Shown here one piece after another: positions 1-12,059 of a stretch of DNA of 64,000 bases. This DNA comes from Nemertoderma westbladi (lineage: Eukaryota > Xenacoelomorpha > Nemertodermatida > Nemertodermatidae): assembly GCA_032718475.1 (NCBI GenBank), contig JAUCBJ010004223.1, positions 19,995 through 83,994 of the forward strand. Reading direction: 5' to 3'. Under the pieces are notes generated by a model that saw nothing but the letters and a program-made list of their open reading frames with translations, was not told where the DNA came from and did no database searches. The stretch's first letter is position 1, and every line of letters begins with the position of its first letter. The position numbers and the translations under genes are program-made.

Positions 1-2656
1 CTGTGGTCTCAATCAACTGTTATACTTACAGTATAGGATTCCACAAGGACTGTGGTCTCAATCAACTGTTATACTTACAGTATAGGATTCCACAAGGACT
101 GTGGTCTCAATCAACTGTTATACTTACAGTATAGGATTCCACAAGGACTGTGGTCTCAATCAACTGTTATACTTACAGTATAGGATTCCACAAGGACTGT
201 GGTCTCAATCAACTGTTATACTTACAGTATAGGATTCCACAAGGACTGTGGTCTCAATCAACTGTTATACTTACAGTATAGGATTCCACAAGGACTGTGG
301 TCTCAATCAACTGTTATACTTACAGTATAGGATTCCACAAGGACTGTGGTCTCAATCAACTGTTATACTTACAGTATAGGATTCCACAAGGACTGTGGTC
401 TCAATCAACTGTTATACTTACAGTATAGGATTCCACAAGGACTGTGGTCTCAATCAACTGTTATACTTACAGTATAGGATTCCACAAGGACTGTGGTCTC
501 AATCAACTGTTATACTTACAGTATAGGATTCCACAAGGACTGTGGTCTCAATCAACTGTTATACTTACAGTATAGGATTCCACAAGGACTGTGGTCTCAA
601 TCAACTGTTATACTTACAGTATAGGATTCCACAAGGACTGTGGTCTCAATCAACTGTTATACTTACAGTATAGGATTCCACAAGGACTGTGGTCTCAATC
701 AACTGTTATACTTACAGTATAGGATTCCACAAGGACTGTGGTCTCAATCAACTGTTATACTTACAGTATAGGATTCCACAAGGACTGTGGTCTCAATCAA
801 CTGTTATACTTACAGTATAGGATTCCACAAGGACTGTGGTCTCAATCAACTGTTATACTTACAGTATAGGATTCCACAAGGACTGTGGTCTCAATCAACT
901 GTTATACTTACAGTATAGGATTCCACAAGGACTGTGGTCTCAATCAACTGTTATACTTACAGTATAGGATTCCACAAGGACTGTGGTCTCAATCAACTGT
1001 TATACTTACAGTATAGGATTCCACAAGGACTGTGGTCTCAATCAACTGTTATACTTACAGTATAGGATTCCACAAGGACTGTGGTCTCAATCAACTGTTA
1101 TACTTACAGTATAGGATTCCACAAGGACTGTGGTCTCAATCAACTGTTATACTTACAGTATAGGATTCCACAAGGACTGTGGTCTCAATCAACTGTTATA
1201 CTTACAGTATAGGATTCCACAAGGACTGTGGTCTCAATCAACTGTTATACTTACAGTATAGGATTCCACAAGGACTGTGGTCTCAATCAACTGTTATACT
1301 TACAGTATAGGATTCCACAAGGACTGTGGTCTCAATCAACTGTTATACTTACAGTATAGGATTCCACAAGGACTGTGGTCTCAATCAACTGTTATACTTA
1401 CAGTATAGGATTCCACAAGGACTGTGGTCTCAATCAACTGTTATACTTACAGTATAGGATTCCACAAGGACTGTGGTCTCAATCAACTGTTATACTTACA
1501 GTATAGGATTCCACAAGGACTGTGGTCTCAATCAACTGTTATACTTACAGTATAGGATTCCACAAGGACTGTGGTCTCAATCAACTGTTATACTTACAGT
1601 ATAGGATTCCACAAGGACTGTGGTCTCAATCAACTGTTATACTTACAGTATAGGATTCCACAAGGACTGTGGTCTCAATCAACTGTTATACTTACAGTAT
1701 AGGATTCCACAAGGACTGTGGTCTCAATCAACTGTTATACTTACAGTATAGGATTCCACAAGGACTGTGGTCTCAATCAACTGTTATACTTACAGTATAG
1801 GATTCCACAAGGACTGTGGTCTCAATCAACTGTTATACTTACAGTATAGGATTCCACAAGGACTGTGGTCTCAATCAACTGTTATACTTACAGTATAGGA
1901 TTCCACAAGGACTGTGGTCTCAATCAACTGTTATACTTACAGTATAGGATTCCACAAGGACTGTGGTCTCAATCAACTGTTATACTTACAGTATAGGATT
2001 CCACAAGGACTGTGGTCTCAATCAACTGTTATACTTACAGTATAGGATTCCACAAGGACTGTGGTCTCAATCAACTGTTATACTTACAGTATAGGATTCC
2101 ACAAGGACTGTGGTCTCAATCAACTGTTATACTTACAGTATAGGATTCCACAAGGACTGTGGTCTCAATCAACTGTTATACTTACAGTATAGGATTCCAC
2201 AAGGACTGTGGTCTCAATCAACTGTTATACTTACAGTATAGGATTCCACAAGGACTGTGGTCTCAATCAACTGTTATACTTACAGTATAGGATTCCACAA
2301 GGACTGTGGTCTCAATCAACTGTTATACTTACAGTATAGGATTCCACAAGGACTGTGGTCTCAATCAACTGTTATACTTACAGTATAGGATTCCACAAGG
2401 ACTGTGGTCTCAATCAACTGTTATACTTACAGTATAGGATTCCACAAGGACTGTGGTCTCAATCAACTGTTATACTTACAGTATAGGATTCCACAAGGAC
2501 TGTGGTCTCAATCAACTGTTATACTTACAGTATAGGATTCCACAAGGACTGTGGTCTCAATCAACTGTTATACTTACAGTATAGGATTCCACAAGGACTG
2601 TGGTCTCAATCAACTGTTATACTTACAGTATAGGATTCCACAAGGACTGTGGTCTC
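1..2656. repeat. 49-bp tandem array carrying the Arp2 exon 5 splice donor
   Basis: About 54 head-to-tail copies of a 49-bp unit, which look identical by eye, reach the left edge of the window. Read on the minus strand, each unit is the last 27 nt of Arp2 exon 5 (nine codons, TTVLVESYT), the donor GTAAGT, and the first 22 nt of intron 5. The copy nearest the gene, about 2608-2656, overlaps the genuine exon end. The array is therefore a local amplification of an exon-intron boundary and fills the start of intron 5. Its far end is outside the window. Confidence 0.97.
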
Positions 2657-2776
2657 AGTAGATAATTGCTGCTCTTGTTCGATATCGTAACCAACGTAAC
2701 AAAGTTTCTCTTTGATCATCCGAACTGTCTCGAAATCCGCTGAGTGGTTGAAAGCGTAACCACGGAGAAGTAATAG
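2627..2776 (-). CDS. Arp2: Arp2 exon 5 (residues about 196-245)
   Basis: 150 nt, 50 codons, phase 0 at both ends. The acceptor is TTTATTTCAG just above 2776 and the donor is GTAAGT at 2626-2621. The product runs from [10 protein letters not shown] to VLVESYT and matches the Arp2 segment after the second phosphate-binding loop, including [12 protein letters not shown] and [12 protein letters not shown]. The last 27 nt are also the exonic part of the 49-bp array to the left, so more than 50 further copies of this exon end with donor follow it in the intron. The copy used here is the first one met by the spliceosome and the only one continuous with the rest of the exon. Confidence 0.95.
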
Positions 2777-2889
2777 CTGAAATAAAAACCGAAAAATACC
2801 ATAAAAATATATCGTCAGATCGCTCAGATTCCTCAAGAATTGCCTATCAATCATATAAATTTATATCTGTTTCAGATTCTAAGTGATGT

Positions 2890-3118
2890 GTTTGTAAAAG
2901 CAACATATGTTTGTAAAAGCAGCATCTGTTTGTAAAAGCAACATCTGTTTGTAAAAGCAACATCTGTTTGTAAAAAAAAAACTCTGTTTGTAAAAGCAAC
3001 ATCTGTTTGTAAAAGCAACATATGTTTGTAAAAGCAACATATGTTTGTAAATCTGTTTGTAAAAGCAACATTTCTTTGTAAAAGCAACATCTGTTTGTAA
3101 AAGCAACATCTGTTTGTA
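2890..3118. repeat. 19-bp tandem repeat (TTTGTAAAAGCAACATCTG)
   Basis: Roughly 12 copies of a 19-bp unit in Arp2 intron 4, with single-base variants (ACATATG, ACATTTC) and shortened copies near 3048 and 2975. Open frames read from it on the minus strand are repeat translations, not genes. Confidence 0.93.
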
Positions 3119-3736
3119 CACTAACTATGGGGAATTCTTGTAAAGCTGTGTATGCCATGAGTGAGGGAAAAATAATACCGAGGTCAAATTTTGCATAGGC
3201 GGACTGGAGAGGCACGAAGTACCTGCGAGCAGAGTACATCGGCGCATGCGCCCGAATGTCCCACCGAATAACCGACTATTATCTATTCGGCAGTGCGGAA
3301 CCATCAGATGGAAACTGACGGAACCGATCAGGAAGCACAATGCATCCCTAGTTGGATGCACGGACCTCTTGTACAGCAAGGAGGGAACTCTAACACTTAT
3401 ACAACAATAAAACTTGTTAACTATCTGCGAGTAATCGGATAATTAAAATTAATTCTGCAAAGCCAATTATAGATTTATGTTAATGAGAGTAACGTAAAAT
3501 ACTTGGGCAAATAAATTGTATTAATCGGTTTAATATTTTGGCGAATAAATAAAAAAAAATTATATGAACGTGATTATATAGAATACATGGTACATGTGTT
3601 GCATGTTAGGTTAGACTCTGCGTAATCTTGTTGGTCTATATATTTTCTTTAACACGAATATATTATATATTTTTTTTCGTAACCATATCGCTTCTTAGTA
3701 GATGGATTTTCCTCGAAGGTATTGTCTCTGCCAACC
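3119..3736. other. Arp2 intron 4 spacer, no gene seen
   Basis: Unique sequence between two arrays. An 84-codon minus frame at 3125-3379 has no recognisable domain and overlaps another frame, so I treat it as chance. From about 3400 the sequence is AT-rich. Confidence 0.6.
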
Positions 3737-5612
3737 CCTAACTCTTCCCCACCCTAACTCTGCCCCTTTCTAACTCTACCCCACCCTAACTCTGCCCCAC
3801 CCTAACTCTGCCCCTTTCTAACTCTACCCCACCCTAACTCTGCCCCACTCTAAATCTGCCCCACCCCTAACTCTGCCCCACCCTAACTCTGCCCCACCCC
3901 AACTCTGCCCCACCCTAACTCTGCCCCACCCTAACTCTGCCCCACCCTAAATCTGTCCCACCCTCAATCTGCCCACCTCTAACTCTGCCCCACCCTAACT
4001 CTACCCCACCCTAACTCTGCCCCTTTCTAACTCTGCTCCACCCTAAATCTGCCCCACCCTAAATCTGCCCCACCCTAACTCTGCCCACCTCTAACTCTGC
4101 CCCACCCTAACTCTGCCCCACCCGAACTCTGCCCCTTTATAACTCTGCCCCACCCTAACTCTACCCCACCCTAACTCTGCCCCACCCTAAATCTGCCCCA
4201 CCCTAAATCTGCCCCTTTCTAACTCTGCCCCACCCTAACTCTGCCCCTTTCTAACTCTGCCCCACCCTAACTCTGCCCACCCTAAATCTGCCCACCCCTA
4301 ACTCTTCCCCACCCTAACTCTGCCCCACCCTAACTCTGCCCCACCCGAACTCTGCCCCACCCTAACTCTACCCCACCCTAACTCTGCCCCACCCTAAATC
4401 TGCCCCTTCTAACTCTGCCCCACCCTAACTCTGCCCCTTTCTAACTCTGCCCCACCCTAAATCTGCCCCACCCTAAATCTGCCCCACCCTAACTCTGCCC
4501 CACCCTAACTCTGCCCCACCTAACTCTGCCCCTTTCTAACTCGGCCCCACCCTAACTCTGCCCCTTTCTAACTCGGACCCACCCTAACTCTGCCCCACCC
4601 TAAATCTGCCCAACCCTAACTCTGCCCCACCCTAACTCTGCTCACCCCTAACTCTACCCCACCCCAACTCCGCCCTTTTCTAACTCGGCCCCACCCTAAC
4701 TCTGCCCCACCCTAACTCTGCCCCACCCTAACTCTGCGCCACCCTAACTCTGCCCCACCCTAAATCTGCCCCACCCTAAATCTGCCCACCCCTAACTCTG
4801 CCCCTTTCTAACTCTACCCCACCCTAACTCTGCCCCACCCTAAATCTGCCCCACCCTAAATCTGCCCCACCCTAACTCTGCCCCTTTCTAACTCTGCCCC
4901 ACCCTAACTCTGCCCCACCCTAATTCTGCCCCACCCCTAACTCTGCCCCACCCTAACTCTGCCCCACCCGAACTCTGCCCCTTTCTAACTCTACCCCACC
5001 CTAACTCTGCCCACCCTAAATCTGCCCCACCCTAAATCTGCCCCACCCTAACTCTGCCCCTTCTAACTCTGCCCCACCCTAACTCTGCCCCTTTCTAACT
5101 CTACCCCACCCTAACTCTGCCCCACCCTAAATCTGCCCACCCTAAATCTGCCCCACCCTAACTCTGCCCCTTTCTAACTCTACCCCACCCTAACTCTGCC
5201 CCACCCTAAATCTGCCCCACCCTAAATCTGCCCCACCCTAACTCTGCCCCTTTCTAACTCTGCCCCACCCTAAATCTGCCCCACCCTAAATCTGCCCCAC
5301 CCTAACTCTGTCCCTTTCTAACTCTGCCCCACCCTAACTCTGCCCCTTTCTAACTCTGCCCCACCCTAAATCTGCCCCACCCTAACTCTGCCCCACCCTA
5401 ACTCTGCCCCACCCTAACTCTGCCCCTTTCTAACTCTACCCCACCCTAACTCTGCCCCACCCTAAATCTGCCCCACCCTAAATCTGCCCCACCCTAACTC
5501 TGCCCCTTTCTAACTCTACCCCACCCTAACTCTGCCCCACCCTAAATCTGCCCCACCCTAAATCTGCCCCACCCTAACTCTGCCCCTTTCTAACTCTGCC
5601 CCACCCTAACTC
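3737..5612. repeat. 16-bp C-rich array with a CCCTAA core
   Basis: About 115 copies of a 16-bp unit of the form CCCTAACTCTGCCCCA with interspersed variants: CCCTAAATCTG, CCCCTTTCTAACTC and shortened CCCACC units. Variants recur in runs (CCA-type, then AAATCT-type, then CCTTTCT-type), suggesting higher-order units of several monomers. All cytosine runs lie on the plus strand, so the Arp2 transcript is G-rich here. It lies in Arp2 intron 4. Confidence 0.95.
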
Positions 5613-6096
5613 AAATGTATACGGGTTTTCGAGGACGCTGACATAACAACTCGTAAAATATCATATGCGGTAACGCAAAACTTCATTTTTGGTGCTTGTC
5701 AGGTGGGACGAAAAATACAAGTAGCAGAAAATTTCAAAAGGCAAAATCGAATTTGGTTGGATAAGACGATATTTTTGAGTGTCATATTCGTGATCAGCGT
5801 CCCAGAAAACCCACAATGGCTATAAAATCAGGTTGATTTGGTAATGAGTTTTCGATTATAAAATTTGTGCTACTTGTATTATTCGTCCAGGAGGGCACAT
5901 TCAATTACGAAATTTTTTTTCGAATAATATATTTTAATTCTATAGTCGTGATCTGTGTCCAAAAAAACCGCTATATACCGCAAATAAATTAATTTTAGTG
6001 AGCCATACAAACTTTTGAAAATGTTAGCACAAAAAATACCGGAGATGGGTGCCCGAAAGGGACACCAGCACGAAAACTAACATACCGTATTTACTC
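5613..6096. other. Intron 4 spacer with an inverted repeat
   Basis: AT-rich unique sequence. Inverted arms of about 28 nt at 5706-5734 and 5861-5888 share the core ATACAAGTAGCA (plus strand, left arm) and are separated by about 125 nt. No coding frame is seen. It could be the ends of a small foldback element, but no target duplication is evident. Confidence 0.65.
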
Positions 6097-6914
6097 GAAT
6101 AAGAGCCCACTCGAATAAAAGCCCGGGGCTCGAATTAACGCCCCTCTTACCATCAAATTAGAAACTTAAACGCATTCCCGAATAAAACGCGTTTAATAAT
6201 ATTACATTGTGCGGCGTTAACATTGTTTAGAGTTATTGTTAAAACTGAAGGTAAATGGAGTGCGGTGTTGTACCGCCTGGCTGCGTTGTAATAAAGATAA
6301 TCCTGGTTTTATTTGACCCACTCGAACCTCACAATTTGGAACTTAAACGCCCTCCTCGAATAAACGCCCCCCTCGAATAAACGCCCCCCCCCTGGAATAA
6401 ACGCCTTCCTCGAATAAACGCCCCCCTCGAATAAACGCCCCCTCGAATAAACGCCTTCCCGAATAAACGCCTTCCCCGAATAAACGCACGCTCCGAATAC
6501 ACGCCCTCCCCGAATAAACGCCCCCCCTCGATTAAACGCCCCCCCCCCCCCCCCGAATAAGCGCCCTCCCCGAATAAACGCCCCTCCCCCCCGAATAAAC
6601 GCCCTCCCCGAATAAACGCACGCTCCGAATATAAGCCCTCCCCGAATAAACGCCCCCCTCGATCCCCGAATAAACGCCCTCCCCGAATAAACGCCCCCCT
6701 AGAATAAACGCCCCCCCCGAATAAACGCCCTCCCCGAATAAACGCCTTCCCTCGAATAAACGCCCTCCTCGAATAAACGCCCTCCTCGAATAAACGCCCC
6801 CCCCCCCCGAATAAACGCCCCCCCCCCCGAATCAATGCCCCCTCGAATAAACGCCCTCCCCGAATAAACGCCCTCCTCGAATAAACGCCCTCCCCGAATA
6901 AACGCCCCCCGAGT
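6097..6914. repeat. About 18-bp array, GAATAAACGCC plus C-run
   Basis: About 40 units of CGAATAAACGCC followed by a C-run of 3 to 16 bases. The first units at 6097-6160 are more divergent (GAATAAGAGCCC, GAATAAAAGCCC). A break between about 6160 and 6340 holds unique sequence. The 206-residue frame read from the minus strand (GGRLFGEGVYSRRAFIR style) is a translation of a stop-poor repeat. It lies in Arp2 intron 4. Confidence 0.93.
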
Positions 6915-7539
6915 ATTCCCGATAATCTTCTTTGTTCACAATCCACCAAATCGGCTGTACAGCTTTACAAACAATGAGGTAACGCCGATATGTTTCAACT
7001 GCAGGCTCCTCCAGAGAACGAAATTTATTGCAAAATTTAAATCGACGCTAATGTTTAAAATGGTACAATTGCACACAGAAGATAAATAATATTTTTTAAC
7101 TCTTAAACAAAAATACATTTCCAGCAAAATTGGAATTGGAACCTCAGAAAATGTAAGTGTTTGAAAATAAAAATAATAATTCTGACTCAAAAGTTTCAAA
7201 GTGCCAAAAAAATACCCTTTTTGATGACGGTAATACTTGAATGACCCCTTATAAAGTATACTATAAGTCTATTAGTTCAAGGTTCTTCTCATCTTAGAAT
7301 TTTTAACTCTAAAATAAAGATAAAAGTAGTAGATTATTACAAATAAATATACTATATGAGCCTATAGCCCATGAGGTAAGATGATAAGAACCGAGGACTA
7401 CAGCATTCCCTTTAATCCTGTTTATATCGCAGAACCGAGGACTACAGCATTCCCTTTAATCCTGTTTATATCGCGGTTTTTTTAGTTCAAATTATAACGA
7501 AAAAACTGTCCACCTTGTAATTATTCTCAATACTCTCAC
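6915..7539. other. Intron 4 spacer with a 44-bp duplication
   Basis: Mostly unique AT-rich sequence without a supported gene. Positions 7387-7430 and 7431-7474 are two identical 44-bp tandem copies, starting AGAACCGAGGACTAC and lying just downstream of exon 4 in the direction of transcription. Confidence 0.8.
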
Positions 7540-7749
7540 CTTGATAAGATACTTGGTAATATCGCGGCCGGCAATGTCCAACCGTTTAGTAAGATGGGGT
7601 AACGAGAATCCGTCATACACGGGACATATGTGGGTGACGCCATCCCCTGAGTCAACAACCACACCTGTTAGTAAACCTTGGGCGTAGAGTGTCATTACAG
7701 CCTGAATGGCAACGTAGACCCCGGCGAATTCAAACTGCTCCAACATAAT
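7540..7749 (-). CDS. Arp2: Arp2 exon 4 (residues about 126-195)
   Basis: 210 nt, 70 codons, phase 0 at both ends. The acceptor is TATTTCAG above 7749; the donor is GTGAGA at 7539-7534. The product includes [16 protein letters not shown] and the second phosphate-binding loop [10 protein letters not shown] of the actin fold, followed by [13 protein letters not shown] and [11 protein letters not shown]-type residues (here [16 protein letters not shown]). This is the most conserved Arp2 segment and fixes the identity as Arp2 rather than conventional actin, which lacks the MLEQFEFAG sequence. Confidence 0.96.
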
Positions 7750-7818
7750 CTGAAATAATCAACCAATGGCGTGCGTGTCCGATAGATATATGTTAATGTC
7801 ATAACTAAACTGTCATAA

Positions 7819-10800
7819 GTTCCGATATACTAGATAGAAGGTTCCGATATACTAGATAGAAGGTTCCGATATACTAGATAGAAGGTTCCGATATACTAGA
7901 TAGAAGGTTCCGATATACTAGATACAAGGTTCCGATATACTAGATAGAAGGTTCCGATATACTAGATAGAAGGTTCCGATATACTAGATAGAAGGTTTCG
8001 ATATACTAGATAGAAGGTTTCGATTTACTAGATAGAAGGTTCCGATATACTAGATAGAAGGTTCCGATATACTAGATAGAAGGTTCCGATATACTAGATA
8101 GAAGGTTCCGATATACTAGATAGAAGGTTCCGATATACTAGATAGAAGGTTCCGATATACTAGATAGAAGGTTCCGATATACTAGATAGAAGGTTCCGAT
8201 ATACTAGATAGAAGGTTCCGATATACTAGATAGAAGGTTCCGATATACTAGATAGAAGGTTCCGATATACTAGATAGAAGGTTCCGATATACTAGATAGA
8301 AGGTTCCGATATACTAGATAGAAGGTTCCGATATACTAGATAGAAGGTTCCGATATACTAGATAGAAGGTTCCGATATACTAGATAGAAGGTTCCGATAT
8401 ACTAGATAGAAGGTTCCGATATACTAGATAGAAGGTTCCGATATACTAGATAGAAGGTTCCGATATACTAGATAGAAGGTTCCGATATACTAGATAGAAG
8501 GTTCCGATATACTAGATAGAAGGTTCCGATATACTAGATAGAAGGTTCCGATATACTAGATAGAAGGTTCCGATATACTAGATAGAAGGTTCCGATATAC
8601 TAGATAGAAGGTTCCGATATACTAGATAGAAGGTTCCGATATACTAGATAGAAGGTTCCGATATACTAGATAGAAGGTTCCGATATACTAGATAGAAGGT
8701 TCCGATATACTAGATAGAAGGTTCCGATATACTAGATAGAAGGTTCCGATATACTAGATAGAAGGTTCCGATATACTAGATAGAAGGTTCCGATATACTA
8801 GATAGAAGGTTCCGATATACTAGATAGAAGGTTCCGATATACTAGATAGAAGGTTCCGATATACTAGATAGAAGGTTCCGATATACTAGATAGAAGGTTC
8901 CGATATACTAGATAGAAGGTTCCGATATACTAGATAGAAGGTTCCGATATACTAGATAGAAGGTTCCGATATACTAGATAGAAGGTTCCGATATACTAGA
9001 TAGAAGGTTCCGATATACTAGATAGAAGGTTCCGATATACTAGATAGAAGGTTCCGATATACTAGATAGAAGGTTCCGATATACTAGATAGAAGGTTCCG
9101 ATATACTAGATAGAAGGTTCCGATATACTAGATAGAAGGTTCCGATATACTAGATAGAAGGTTCCGATATACTAGATAGAAGGTTCCGATATACTAGATA
9201 GAAGGTTCCGATATACTAGATAGAAGGTTCCGATATACTAGATAGAAGGTTCCGATATACTAGATAGAAGGTTCCGATATACTAGATAGAAGGTTCCGAT
9301 ATACTAGATAGAAGGTTCCGATATACTAGATAGAAGGTTCCGATATACTAGATAGAAGGTTCCGATATACTAGATAGAAGGTTCCGATATACTAGATAGA
9401 AGGTTCCGATATACTAGATAGAAGGTTCCGATATACTAGATAGAAGGTTCCGATATACTAGATACAAGGTTCCGATATACTAGATAGAAGGTTCCGATAT
9501 ACTAGATAGAAGGTTCCGATATACTAGATAGAAGGTTCCGATATACTAGATAGAAGGTTCCGATATACTAGATAGAAGGTTCCGATATACTAGATAGAAG
9601 GTTCCGATATACTAGATAGAAGGTTCCGATATACTAGATAGAAGGTTCCGATATACTAGATAGAAGGTTCCGATATACTAGATAGAAGGTTCCGATATAC
9701 TAGATAGAAGGTTCCGATATACTAGATAGAAGGTTCCGATATACTAGATACAAGGTTCCGATATACTAGATAGAAGGTTCCGATATACTAGATAGAAGGT
9801 TCCGATATACTAGATAGAAGGTTCCGATATACTAGATAGAAGGTTCCGATATACTAGATAGAAGGTTCCGATATACTAGATAGAAGGTTCCGATATACTA
9901 GATAGAAGGTTCCGATATACTAGATAGAAGGTTCCGATATACTAGATAGAAGGTTCCGATATACTAGATAGAAGGTTCCGATATACTAGATAGAAGGTTC
10001 CGATATACTAGATAGAAGGTTCCGATATACTAGATAGAAGGTTCCGATATACTAGATAGAAGGTTCCGATATACTAGATAGAAGGTTCCGATATACTAGA
10101 TAGAAGGTTCCGATATACTAGATAGAAGGTTCCGATATACTAGATAGAAGGTTCCGATATACTAGATAGAAGGTTCCGATATACTAGATAGAAGGTTCCG
10201 ATATACTAGATAGAAGGTTCCGATATACTAGATAGAAGGTTCCGATATACTAGATAGAAGGTTCCGATATACTAGATACAAGGTTCCGATATACTAGATA
10301 GAAGGTTCCGATATACTAGATAGAAGGTTCCGATATACTAGATAGAAGGTTCCGATATACTAGATAGAAGGTTCCGATATACTAGATAGAAGGTTCCGAT
10401 ATACTAGATAGAAGGTTCCGATATACTAGATAGAAGGTTCCGATATACTAGATAGAAGGTTCCGATATACTAGATAGAAGGTTCCGATATACTAGATAGA
10501 AGGTTCCGATATACTAGATAGAAGGTTCCGATATACTAGATACAAGGTTCCGATATACTAGATAGAAGGTTCCGATATACTAGATAGAAGGTTCCGATAT
10601 ACTAGATAGAAGGTTCCGATATACTAGATAGAAGGTTCCGATATACTAGATAGAAGGTTCCGATATACTAGATAGAAGGTTCCGATATACTAGATAGAAG
10701 GTTCCGATATACTAGATAGAAGGTTCCGATATACTAGATAGAAGGTTCCGATATACTAGATAGAAGGTTCCGATATACTAGATAGAAGGTTCCGATATAC

Positions 10801-11720
10801 TAGATAGAAGGTTCCGATATACTAGATACAAGGTTCCGATATACTAGATAGAAGGTTCCGATATACTAGATAGAAGGTTCCGATATACTAGAAAGAAGGT
10901 TCCGATATACTAGATACTAGAAGGTTCCGAAATACTAGATAGAAGGTTGCGATATACTAGATAGAAGGTTCCGATATACTAGATAGAAGGTTGCGATATA
11001 CTAGATAGAAGGTTCCGATATACTAGATAGAAGGTTCCGATATACTAGATAGAAGGTTCCGATATACTAGATACAAGGTTCCGATATACTAGATAGAAGG
11101 TTCCGATATACTAGATAGAAGGTTCCGATATACTAGATAGAAGGTTCCGATATACTAGATAGAAGGTTCCGATATACTAGATAGAAGGTTCCGATATACT
11201 AGATAGAAGGTTCCGATATACTAGATAGAAGGTTCCGATATACTAGATAGAAGGTTCCGATATACTAGATACAAGGTTCCGATATACTAGATAGAAGGTT
11301 GCGATATACTAGATACAAGGTTCCGATATACTAGATAGAAGGTTGCGATATACTAGAAAGAAGGTTCCGATATACTAGATAGAAGGTTCCGATATACTAG
11401 ATAGAAGGTTCCGATATACTAGATAGAAGGTTCCGATATACTAGATAGAAGGTTCCGATATACTAGATAGAAGGTTCCGATATACTAGATACAAGGTTCC
11501 GATATACTAGATAGAAGGTTGCGATATACTAGATACAAGGTTCCGATATACTAGATAGAAGGTTCCGATATACTAGATAGAAGGTTCCGATATACTAGAT
11601 AGAAGGTTCCGATATACTAGATAGGAGGTTCCGATATACTAGATAGAAGGTTGCGATATACTAGATAGGAGGTTCCGATATACTAGATAGAAGGTTCCGA
11701 TATACTAGATAGAAGGTTCC
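7819..11720. repeat. 22-bp satellite filling Arp2 intron 3
   Basis: About 177 copies of a 22-bp unit (core GGTTCCGATATACTAGATAG). Most copies are identical. Variants such as GATACAAGG, GGTTGCGAT and GGAGG concentrate at the right end (10900-11720), while the middle is nearly homogeneous. The array makes up almost the whole 3,977-nt intron and ends at 11720, directly against the exon 3 donor (11726-11721). Confidence 0.97.
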
Positions 11721-11726
11721 ACTGAC

Positions 11727-11907
11727 CTCGAGCATCTTCATCCTATTAGTCAGCGGGTTCATTGGCGGCTCTGTCAGTAGGATTTTGCTGTCCTTGGGGT
11801 TTATGTTAAGTTTTGTTTCACCGAAGGTATATTCCCATAACAACATCTGGTCTTCCCAATTCCTAACCATGCCGTTCTCCATTGGATAACTCAGCTCCAA
11901 TAACGAC
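11727..11907 (-). CDS. Arp2: Arp2 exon 3 (residues about 65-125)
   Basis: 181 nt. The first G completes the Arg codon split from exon 2 (AG|G). The acceptor is the AG of ATGATTAG above 11907 and the donor is GTCAGT at 11726-11721. The product, [13 protein letters not shown] through WEYTFG and [10 protein letters not shown] to KMLE, matches Arp2: PMENG and LLTEPPMNP are hallmarks. The first in-frame ATG in this stretch lies in the intron, so it is not a start. Joining to exon 4 gives [12 protein letters not shown], as expected for the family. Confidence 0.95.
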
Positions 11908-12059
11908 CTAATCATGTCAGTTAGATAGTATTAGCTAATTATTTATATAGTCTGTGGATTAATAACGGCTATAATTAACTATAATATTAATATATCACCC
12001 AGCTAAGCCAATATACTCAATGTAAATAATAATTGTGGTCAGGTATTCTAGGTCACTAA
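11908..12059. other. Arp2 intron 2, 3' part
   Basis: Short AT-rich intron sequence between exon 3 and the truncated 5' end of the RTE-like insertion. No gene is seen. Confidence 0.7.

Noticed and set aside
2847-3239. Overlapping minus frames of 72-130 codons (CCFYKQMLLLQ)
   Set aside because: Readings of the 19-bp repeat.
3737-5612. True telomere
   Set aside because: The unit is 16 bp with only one CCCTAA each, lies inside an intron and is followed by gene sequence on both sides.
6329-6949. 206-codon minus frame (GGRLFGEGVYSRRAFIR)
   Set aside because: Translation of the GAATAAACGCC array; no non-repeat sequence of protein character.
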